A stretch of 64,000 nucleotides of DNA. It comes from Paenibacillus pabuli NBRC 13638 (GTDB lineage: Bacteria > Bacillota > Bacilli > Paenibacillales > Paenibacillaceae). How positions within the stretch are numbered: position 1 is the first letter of the stretch; every line of letters starts with the position of its first letter. This document shows, in pieces, positions 57,680 to 64,000 of the stretch. Location of the stretch: assembly GCF_001514495.1 (NCBI RefSeq), contig NZ_BCNM01000017.1, forward strand, positions 62,001 to 126,000, written 5' to 3'. Position numbers and translations under genes: made by a program. Below the pieces are notes generated by a model. That model was not told where the DNA came from. It was given only the letters and a program-made list of their open reading frames with translations, and made no database searches.

Positions 57680-59770
57680 TTACACGCTGCCTCCCGCAAA
57701 GGAGGATGAGGTACGAATAGGCTCGCCCAATGGATTGTTTCCATTCATGTCCGGTGCTGCTTGGGCTCCTTGCTGCAGCTGATACATTTGATAATAGCGT
57801 CCTTTAAGTTGCATTAGTTCATCATGTGCACCTTGTTCAACAATACGTCCGCGATGCAGGACCAGGATCTGGTCTGCTGAACGAATGGTAGAGAGACGGT
57901 GAGCGATGATGAAAGTCGTGCGTCCTTTTTTGAGGACTTCGAGCGCATTTTGAATTAATGCTTCCGTTTCAGTATCGATATTCGCCGTAGCTTCATCGAG
58001 AATCAGGATAGCCGGATCGAATGCCAGCGCACGAGCGAAGGAGATCAACTGCCGTTGTCCGGCAGATAACGTGCTTCCTTTTTCGATAACCGGCTCGTCG
58101 AATCCTTGCGGGAGATGGGCAAGAATTCGCTCAGCACCTACGTCGCGCAGCGCCTGTTCAATCTGGGCACGAGTAATCTTCGCGTCTCCGAGACTGACAT
58201 TGGACGCCACGGTACCCGTGAACAGGTACGGATCTTGCAATACGATGCCCATATGTTCGCGAATCCACTGTTTGGGCAGATCCTTGACGTTCTGACCGTC
58301 GATCGTAATCTTGCCTTTCTGTGGATCGTAGAAACGGAAGAGCAGGTTGATGATCGAACTTTTGCCGGAACCGGTATGGCCTACGAGGGCGACTGTTTGA
58401 CCTTGTGATGCTTTGAACGAGATGTTGTTCAGCACATAATCTTTTTTATAAGCAAAGGATACATCGTCAAACACGACATTCCCCTTGTATCTTGGCATCG
58501 AGCCATCGGTTACCGGTTCACCTGGTTCATCCATCAGTTCAAATACACGTCCAGCGGATACCAGTGAGGAATCCAGGTTCGCGAGTTGGTTCACCATACC
58601 CGTAATCGGCTGGAACAAACGTCCGAGAACGTCAACGAATGCATATAACACACCCAACGAGATAATACTCGTGCCGTCCAGCACACTGGAGCCAAAGTAC
58701 CACAGAACAACTGCAAAAGCCATATTCCGTAATACGTTAACCAGGTTGTGAGAGGTGAAAGCGTTCAGGTTGAGCATTTTGTTTTGGTGTTTCATATAAT
58801 CATCATTCAGATCCTCGAATTCCTGTTTGGTCTGTTTCTGATGACGGAATACCCGGATAATCGACATCCCCTGAATGGATTCGTTAATAATTGCATTAAT
58901 CTCGCTCAGGCGTGAACGAATAATGGTATTGTACCGCGTAGCGATTTTACGATAGAGCACAATCCACAGAACCAGCATCGGTACAACGAACAGCGAGATC
59001 AATCCGAGGCGGAAATCCAGCAGGAAGAGCGCAACATACACACCCGTAATCGTAATGATCCCTGAGAAAAAGTTGGACAGAACTGCAACGAACAGATCCT
59101 TGACGGCTTCCGTATCGTTGGTGACCCGGGAGACCACTTTACCTGCGGGCAGGTTGTCAAAAAAGTGTACCGGCAATCGCTGGATGTGCGCATACACATC
59201 ATTACGCAGTCTTTGAATGACTTTGTTGGCAGAAGATTGCAGCCAGTATGTTTTACCAAATTCCATAATGACCGAGATGACTAGGAAGATCATGTAATAC
59301 ACAATCAGTTGATAGATGCTTGGCATTTCCGGTTTGTAAAAGGCAAAGAGTTCACCAGCGGATAAAGGCACCGCCGCATATTGACCCATCACTTCGCCTG
59401 CGCGTGTTACTGTCAGTGTTCCATTCGCATAGGTTCGATCCCCATCGGGGGCACTAACGGGTTCATTCACAAAATAAAAACTTCTTCCGGCTTGCAGTAC
59501 GCGTACCTCGGTACCCTTCGTTTCATCCGCTTCAAACCGGCCTTCACGTTTATAATTCTTTCCATTATAGACGGCCGCTTCGCTTGAAGCTGTGGTCTCA
59601 TAGAAAGGCTGCTCAATGGCGAGCAAATGATTGTCGATCATGGACTTGGCGATGAAAGGGCCGGCCAGCTCAGCCGCAACACCAATCGTAAGCATAATTA
59701 AAGCGGCAATAAACGTACCTTTGGCTTTCAGGGCGTATTGAAGCAGCCGTTTGCCTGTATTAGACTTCAA
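57680..59770 (-). CDS. bmrD: Heterodimeric multidrug ABC exporter subunit BmrD-like (YheH)
   Basis: A 696-residue exporter half with TM region (about 1-345) and ABC domain. An extracytoplasmic insert between TM1 and TM2 (about residues 55-130), like that of B. subtilis BmrD/YheH, makes it longer than its partner. The ABC domain has GHTGSGKSS, signature LSAGQRQ and Walker B ILILDEATANID, with the catalytic Glu. It is translated from ATG 59770, 12 bases after bmrC on the minus strand. Confidence 0.9.
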   Translation of the reverse strand: MKSNTGKRLLQYALKAKGTFIAALIMLTIGVAAELAGPFIAKSMIDNHLLAIEQPFYETTASSEAAVYNGKNYKREGRFEADETKGTEVRVLQAGRSFYFVNEPVSAPDGDRTYANGTLTVTRAGEVMGQYAAVPLSAGELFAFYKPEMPSIYQLIVYYMIFLVISVIMEFGKTYWLQSSANKVIQRLRNDVYAHIQRLPVHFFDNLPAGKVVSRVTNDTEAVKDLFVAVLSNFFSGIITITGVYVALFLLDFRLGLISLFVVPMLVLWIVLYRKIATRYNTIIRSRLSEINAIINESIQGMSIIRVFRHQKQTKQEFEDLNDDYMKHQNKMLNLNAFTSHNLVNVLRNMAFAVVLWYFGSSVLDGTSIISLGVLYAFVDVLGRLFQPITGMVNQLANLDSSLVSAGRVFELMDEPGEPVTDGSMPRYKGNVVFDDVSFAYKKDYVLNNISFKASQGQTVALVGHTGSGKSSIINLLFRFYDPQKGKITIDGQNVKDLPKQWIREHMGIVLQDPYLFTGTVASNVSLGDAKITRAQIEQALRDVGAERILAHLPQGFDEPVIEKGSTLSAGQRQLISFARALAFDPAILILDEATANIDTETEALIQNALEVLKKGRTTFIIAHRLSTIRSADQILVLHRGRIVEQGAHDELMQLKGRYYQMYQLQQGAQAAPDMNGNNPLGEPIRTSSSFAGGSV

Positions 59771-59782
59771 AGCATTGACCTC

Positions 59783-61528
59783 CTACGTGGACAAATTAGA
59801 CTCCACCTGTTGCCGTTCATACTGTTCACGGTACCAGCCGTTCATAGCAAGCAGTTCCTGATGGGTTCCTTCTTCCGTAATTTTTCCGTGCTCAAGTACG
59901 ATGATTCGGTCAGCATGTTCAATAGCAGACAGGCGATGAGTCGAGATCAGCGTCGTTTTGCCAGAGCGTTTGTTGCGTATATTTTCAATAATTTTGGCTT
60001 CGGTTCGTGCATCGACGGCAGATAGAGCATCATCCAGAATGAGAATATCCGGGTCGGCGATAAAGGCACGGGCCAGTGATACCCGCTGTTTCTGTCCACC
60101 AGACAGCGCGATCCCTTTTTCACCAACGAGGGTGTCCAGACCATCGGATAATGTGCCCAGATCCCCATCAAAGGCTGCGGTACGAATCGCTTCCATAATC
60201 ACGCTGTCGTCCGCACCCGGTTTACCGAATTGAATGTTCTGACGAACCGATTTGGAGAACAGCACCTGTTCCTGCGGAACGTATCCAATCCAGCTGTGCA
60301 GGTCGTCTTTGGCGATATCCTGAATCGGATGTCCGGAGATGCTTAACTTGCCTGATCCGGCAGGGTATTCATGCAGCAATTGTTTCAGCAGGGTTGACTT
60401 GCCACTACCTGTACGTCCCACGATACCCAGAGTCTGCCCGCGACGAAGCGAAAAGCTGACATGGCTGAGATTGTCGACGGTAGAACTAGGATAACGGAAG
60501 GTGACGTCCTGCATCGCGATCTCTTCCGGGTTGGTAATGTGAGCAGGTTGCTCAATATCTTTTACAGCAGGTTCTACAGATAAAGTCTCATTAACACGAT
60601 CCAGTGATGCACTACCACGCTGCATCAGGTTTATCAGTTCACCGATGGCAAACATCGGCCAGATCATCATCCCCAGGTACATATTGAACGATACGAGATC
60701 CCCCAGGGTAATTTCATTATGGAAAACAAGATAAATACCATAGGCAAGTGCAATCACATAACTGAGTCCGACACATAACCGGATCGTGGGTTCGAACAAT
60801 GCATCCATCTTGGCCACGGCCAGGTTTTTGCGGTATACATCTTCCGTGACATCAGCGAACCGTTTTTGGTCCATACGTTCCTGAACATAGGCACGCACGA
60901 CTCGAATACCGGCAATAGATTCAAGCACCTGATCATTCATGTCTCCGAATGCATCCTGTGCCAGTGTATATCGCTGATGCACAGCTTTACCATAGATCAT
61001 CATGGCGATGGCGATAAAGGGCAGTGGAAGGATTGCGGCCAAGGTTAATTTCCAGCTGACCAGAAATCCCATGGCGAATAATACGGTTGCCAGAAAGGCA
61101 GTGGAGTCGGTTAACGTCAGCATGCCGAAGCCTGCTGTGGTAGCAATGGAACGAAGATCATTCGTGGCACGTGCCATCAGATCGCCGGTTCTGTTTTTCT
61201 CAAAAAAAGGCGGGGTCATTCGCAGCAAATGGTCCATAAAACGTGACCGAAGCAAGCGTTCAACCAGATTGGCACCGCCAAACAGTTTGTGCATCCATAT
61301 GTACGTTGTAAGATAGATGATAATAACCGTTCCTAAAATAAGTAGGATATAGCGTGTGAGGGAGGCGCCAGTGATGGAACCGCGTACAATCTCGTCAATG
61401 GCATTACCCAGAAGACGAGGAGGCAGCAGTTCGGCTATGCCTACCAGAATAAGCAGGATGACACCGATGAGGTATCGTTTGCGTTCCAGCCGGAAAAACC
61501 AGGCCAGATTTTTAAGTACAGAGAACAA
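59783..61528 (-). CDS. bmrC: Heterodimeric multidrug ABC exporter subunit BmrC-like (YheI)
   Basis: A 581-residue partner of BmrD with six TM helices (about 15-310) and an ABC domain. Walker A is GRTGSGKST and the signature is LSGGQKQR. Walker B reads ILILDDALSAVD, with Asp in place of the catalytic Glu; this degenerate site is known for BmrC. ATG at 61528 follows the purine run GAAAGGAAGGG on the minus strand. The leader, attenuator and promoter to its right suggest control by translation inhibitors, as for B. subtilis bmrCD. Confidence 0.9.
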   Translation of the reverse strand: MFSVLKNLAWFFRLERKRYLIGVILLILVGIAELLPPRLLGNAIDEIVRGSITGASLTRYILLILGTVIIIYLTTYIWMHKLFGGANLVERLLRSRFMDHLLRMTPPFFEKNRTGDLMARATNDLRSIATTAGFGMLTLTDSTAFLATVLFAMGFLVSWKLTLAAILPLPFIAIAMMIYGKAVHQRYTLAQDAFGDMNDQVLESIAGIRVVRAYVQERMDQKRFADVTEDVYRKNLAVAKMDALFEPTIRLCVGLSYVIALAYGIYLVFHNEITLGDLVSFNMYLGMMIWPMFAIGELINLMQRGSASLDRVNETLSVEPAVKDIEQPAHITNPEEIAMQDVTFRYPSSTVDNLSHVSFSLRRGQTLGIVGRTGSGKSTLLKQLLHEYPAGSGKLSISGHPIQDIAKDDLHSWIGYVPQEQVLFSKSVRQNIQFGKPGADDSVIMEAIRTAAFDGDLGTLSDGLDTLVGEKGIALSGGQKQRVSLARAFIADPDILILDDALSAVDARTEAKIIENIRNKRSGKTTLISTHRLSAIEHADRIIVLEHGKITEEGTHQELLAMNGWYREQYERQQVESNLST

Positions 61529-61594
61529 GTGGTATCCCTTCCTTTCAAGTTCGTGAAATGCATGTTCCGTTCATGTGCAGCCGTTTGAACCCAC

Positions 61595-61629
61595 AAAAAA
61601 AGACATACCGCACGCAGGCGGTATGTCTT
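61595..61629 (-). terminator. Attenuator terminator upstream of bmrC
   Basis: On the minus strand AAGACATACCGC pairs perfectly with GCGGTATGTCTT (12 bp, 6-base loop CTGCGT), followed by a T-run (61595-61601). It lies between the leader ORF and bmrC, about 67 bases before the bmrC start, and would stop transcription before bmrC unless prevented. Confidence 0.85.
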
Positions 61630-61742
61630 GGGTATCATTCATACGGCAGCATGGCTCCGAGAGCAGAGCCACCACCGTTAGATAAAGTTCGATTGTGAGA
61701 AGCAAAACAGCAAACCTATTCAGAGGCTTCTGTGATGCGGAC

Positions 61743-61823
61743 TTATGAACGAAATAACGATTTCATGGGTGCTCCGGTATTTAGTTGTGTGCTAAATTGA
61801 TGTAGATCGTCATTGTTAAACAC
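61743..61823 (-). CDS. Putative leader peptide of bmrCD (BmrB-like)
   Basis: A 26-residue ORF starting GTG at 61823 with SD AAAGGGTGG seven bases upstream, well spaced, ending TAA at 61743. The sequence starts MFNNDDLHQFSTQ and ends KSLFRS. It shows no membrane helix. About 110 bases separate it from the attenuator. A leader peptide, bmrB, controls B. subtilis bmrCD by ribosome-mediated attenuation; this ORF is in the corresponding position but is shorter than the B. subtilis leader. Confidence 0.6.
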   Translation of the reverse strand: MFNNDDLHQFSTQLNTGAPMKSLFRS

Positions 61824-61878
61824 CGTAACCACCCTTTCTTTTTTGGTAATAAATTGCATGTGGATCTCGTATGTTTGC

Positions 61879-61908
61879 ATCTTAACATCGAATTTTACAA
61901 TCTGTCAA
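61879..61908 (-). promoter_or_regulatory. Promoter of the bmrCD leader transcript
   Basis: On the minus strand TTGACA (61908-61903) and TAAGAT (61884-61879) are 18 bases apart. Transcription would start near 61872. Confidence 0.75.
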
Positions 61909-61997
61909 ACGTTTTTCAAAAACGAAATATCTAATGATTAGTAACGGGCTAACTCCGTAATGATGAACTTTTATTGCATATTTGCGGTGTGGAAGGT

Positions 61998-62026
61998 TTG
62001 TAATCGAGCCACTGTAGCGATATGAT
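61998..62026 (+). promoter_or_regulatory. Promoter of the HesB-like gene
   Basis: TTGTAA at 61998-62003 and TATGAT at 62021-62026, 17 bases apart, 34 bases before the ATG. Confidence 0.65.
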
Positions 62027-62059
62027 GTAACATATATATAGAGAAGGAGTTGTCACCAA

Positions 62060-62356
62060 ATGAGTACCCTACATGTATCTGAGCGAGCTGCTCGCTGGTA
62101 TAAGGAAGAACTGAATTTGAATGAAGGAGACAGCATTCGATTCTTCGCCCGTTATAGCTCTGGCGGAGGACTTCATCCCGGTTTCTCACTGGGGATCGCT
62201 GTAGAGGAACCGAGACATCCTGCGGACCAAACCAACGTATCGGGGATTCAATTTTTTATGGAGGATCATGATTACTGGTATCTGAAGGGGCATCAACTTC
62301 ACGTAGATGTAGTTGAGGAAGGACAGGATATCGAATATCGCTACACAGAGATTTAA
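62060..62356 (+). CDS. HesB/YneR-like protein
   Basis: A 98-residue protein of the HesB/IscA-like superfamily, YneR type. The HVSERAARWYKEELNL N-terminus and FFARYSSGGGLHPGFSLGI segment are typical. It has no cysteine at all, so it cannot be a classical A-type Fe-S carrier; YneR-type proteins share this lack. Its function is unknown. SD GAAGGAG and ATG 62060. Confidence 0.86.
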   Translation: MSTLHVSERAARWYKEELNLNEGDSIRFFARYSSGGGLHPGFSLGIAVEEPRHPADQTNVSGIQFFMEDHDYWYLKGHQLHVDVVEEGQDIEYRYTEI

Positions 62357-62427
62357 CGTGATACATCTGCGTATATAGAATGGCACATCACCGGTCGCAC
62401 CGATTTTCGAACAGGAGGAGATACGAA

Positions 62428-62877
62428 GTGAATCCGCCAGCCCGAGATTTGGCCCAGTATATCGCGAACCGCTCTTATATTGTTGTAAAGGCTGCGGTTC
62501 GGGCCGAGAATGAACAAGGTGAATTGTTATTGATTCAGCATGCTGAACACGGTCATTGGCGTATTCCTGTGGGACAGATGCGCCCGGGAGAAGCCATTGA
62601 GGACACCGCGCACAGAGAACTCTGGGAGGAGACGGGGTGGACTACCCATCATATGACACTTGAGGGTTTGCATTCCGGTCCGAATATGAGACATTTACAT
62701 GCCAGTGGAGATGAAGAATATTACGTCATCGCGATGTTTAGAGCCCAGATTGTTCAGGATTCGCTTGTAGAGTCGCGAGTGAATAGTGAAGCAGGTCTGA
62801 AGTTCTTTGATCCAAAATCATTGCCCAAGCTGAATGATCTTAGCCGGATATTGCTAAAGTATCCCCGAATGGAATAA
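62428..62877 (+). CDS. Nudix hydrolase
   Basis: A 149-residue Nudix enzyme. The box G-X5-E-X7-REUXEEXGU is complete (GQMRPGEAIEDTAH then RELWEETGW), so it should hydrolyse nucleoside diphosphate derivatives; the substrate is unknown. I chose GTG 62428 because AGGAGGAG (62413-62420) is eight bases upstream; the ATG at 62380 would add 16 basic residues and has no SD. A hairpin follows. Confidence 0.88.
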   Translation: MNPPARDLAQYIANRSYIVVKAAVRAENEQGELLLIQHAEHGHWRIPVGQMRPGEAIEDTAHRELWEETGWTTHHMTLEGLHSGPNMRHLHASGDEEYYVIAMFRAQIVQDSLVESRVNSEAGLKFFDPKSLPKLNDLSRILLKYPRME

Positions 62878-62889
62878 ATAAACGAAGAA

Positions 62890-62923
62890 AGAAGCCTTTC
62901 CGGCCGGGAAGGCTTCTTCTTGT
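62890..62923. terminator. Hairpin between convergent Nudix gene and 63001 gene
   Basis: AGAAGCCTTTCC pairs with GGGAAGGCTTCT around GGCC, followed by TCTTG on the plus strand and T-rich sequence on the minus strand. It is probably bidirectional. Confidence 0.7.
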
Positions 62924-63000
62924 CGTGTTCTATATGAGATGGAGCCAGGTTAAGAAGCAGGGGCGTTGTTCCTCATAAATGACGGGTTTCAACAACTAGA

Positions 63001-63516
63001 CTAGACTTGATCAAGTGGTTCTTCATCGTCCATTGCAAAATCAAAGTCGTCAATATCGAATACCCGTACAGGAGATGCCGATTCGATAATACGTGCAATT
63101 AATTCAACCTGATCGGTCAGTATAGGGATATCCAGACGCTGTGAAGTGAGCAGCAGTTCAGTCTCAATGGGATCGAAATATTCACCGAATTGAGCGGTAT
63201 CAACCGCATTAATGATAGCGATGGATACCTGGTCACCAAAAAGAATAGACGGACTTTTGGCCCAGGGAATAGCCAGGGCGCGCTCTATTTTTTTCTTATT
63301 CAGCGGTTCTTCAAAATAAGAAATGATTTCGTTGATTTTGGATTTCACATGTTGGTCATCTGCCGGATTATCCATCAAAGGGTCAGGGCTGGTCTGAAAT
63401 TCATATAACTCAAGGATGGTGGTATAAGGAACAATATATTCAACCGGCGCCGGGGGCGCGAGTAATTGACCGTAAATTGCCACCATCACGGCTTCGGTAA
63501 CAAATTGACGTGACAT
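63001..63516 (-). CDS. Hypothetical protein
   Basis: A 171-residue soluble, acidic protein on the minus strand. The ATG at 63516 is preceded by AGGAGGATT on that strand. The N-terminal third (VMVAIYGQLLAPPAPVEYIVPY) contains a mildly hydrophobic segment, the centre is charged (EEPLNKKKIERAL), and the C-terminus is rich in Asp/Glu (FDIDDFDFAMDDEE). I do not recognise the family. Similar proteins are sometimes labelled ADP-heptose synthase in Paenibacillus, which the sequence itself does not support. Confidence 0.7.
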   Translation of the reverse strand: MSRQFVTEAVMVAIYGQLLAPPAPVEYIVPYTTILELYEFQTSPDPLMDNPADDQHVKSKINEIISYFEEPLNKKKIERALAIPWAKSPSILFGDQVSIAIINAVDTAQFGEYFDPIETELLLTSQRLDIPILTDQVELIARIIESASPVRVFDIDDFDFAMDDEEPLDQV

Positions 63517-63703
63517 GGGTTCCTGAATCCTCCTGCGGCCATTTAATAGTTGCGAGTTGAATCAATGATATGGACTGGAAGATCATCCAATTGATTCCTC
63601 TGCTATGGACTTGACTTGGTGCTTAATTGCATGAATAGAAGTATATCATACAACGGTGGGAAAAACAGCCAGTCAGCAGAAGGATGTCAAGTCCCAACTT
63701 TTC

Positions 63704-64000
63704 TCATGATTTTCCTAAGAGTAAAGACAGAATTCCTGCGGCAATCAGGGGGCCGACGGGTACACCCTTGAACAAGGCAACCCCAAGAACAGTACCAATA
63801 AGCAGTCCGGCAACGACGGTAGGCTGTGTACTCATCAGCGTAGCTCCACGTCCACCCAGATGGGCGACTAGTAAACCGACCCCAATGGCAAGCAGTGATT
63901 TCCAGTGCAGAAAAGACTCTCCAATCGTCTGCAAACTGATTTTGCCGCTGGCAAGAGGTGCCATAACACCAATGGTCAGGATGATGATACCGACCGTAAG
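63704..64000 (-). CDS. DUF441 membrane protein, 5' end cut by window
   Basis: The last 99 residues of a DUF441/YtwI-like membrane protein. The frame is open to the window edge (LTVGIIILTIGVMAPLASGK upstream of the ATG at 63964), so the real start lies beyond 64000. Three or four hydrophobic helices with Gly-rich turns (GLLIGTVLGVALFKGVPVGPLIAAGI) match the family, whose function is unknown. It is 187 bases from the 63001-63516 gene, which lies downstream on the same strand; that gap has no obvious gene. Confidence 0.88.
   Translation of the reverse strand, partial: LTVGIIILTIGVMAPLASGKISLQTIGESFLHWKSLLAIGVGLLVAHLGGRGATLMSTQPTVVAGLLIGTVLGVALFKGVPVGPLIAAGILSLLLGKS

Larger units (their letters stand above)
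61529..62059. other. Divergent intergenic region of bmrC and the HesB-like gene
   Basis: Moving leftward on the minus strand it contains the bmrC promoter (61879-61908), a leader ORF (61743-61823), about 110 bases with hairpins (GGCTC/GAGCC near 61650-61670) and an attenuator (61595-61629). To the right lies the promoter of the HesB-like gene (61998-62026). Confidence 0.7.

Overview
The window looks like a chromosomal piece of a low/mid-GC, endospore-forming Firmicute, most likely a Paenibacillus. The evidence is the nusA-rnpM-rplGA-infB cluster followed by spore genes (dpaAB, tepA, spoIIIE, a SleB-type hydrolase, spoVS) in a Bacillus-like order, strong SD sequences, and frequent TTG starts. 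The genus is inferred; no rRNA or tRNA gene is present. I see no insertion sequence, prophage or CRISPR array.

Positions 1-8 kb hold a translation and RNA operon: nusA (5' end cut), rnpM, rplGA, infB, rbfA, nrnA, truB, ribF, then rpsO behind its own promoter and leader. From 8 to 20 kb come pnp, a spore-type ylxY, mlpA, dut, dpaA-dpaB (dipicolinate synthase), dapG-dapA (lysine and dipicolinate precursors) and an RNase J at the rnjB position. From 20 to 31 kb lie tepA-ylzJ, spoIIIE, the SleB-type gene, the ymfF-ymfH pair, ymfI, ymfJ, ymfK and rodZ. From 31 to 44 kb are yajQ, pgsA, cinA, recA (SOS box), recX, rny, ymdB, spoVS, an M19 dipeptidase, pduL, miaB and ricA. Several spore genes carry readable promoters: sigma-E before ylxY, sigma-K before dpaA, sigma-G before the SleB-type gene, ymfJ and probably tepA, and sigma-H before spoVS.

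After about 43.1 kb the Bacillus-like order ends at a strongly palindromic intergenic element, and the content becomes accessory. It contains a thioesterase; an NAD-salvage group (NrtR-like Nudix protein, pncA, pncB); an oxidoreductase; a lipoprotein; a MoaB protein on the minus strand; a CobW/COG0523 GTPase next to an 18-cysteine Csp-like protein; argS under a T-box; a small ABC system; a HEPN-like protein; a DUF218 protein; a divergent bmrC-bmrD-type heterodimeric exporter; a HesB-like protein; a Nudix hydrolase; and two minus-strand genes at the end, the last cut by the window edge.

The most interesting regulatory find is upstream of the bmrCD-type exporter: a promoter, a 26-codon leader ORF and a perfect 12-bp intrinsic terminator, the layout expected for ribosome-mediated attenuation. 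Other structured regions not explained by genes are the gap before dapG, the rny leader, the long leader of the RNase J gene and the palindromic element after miaB.
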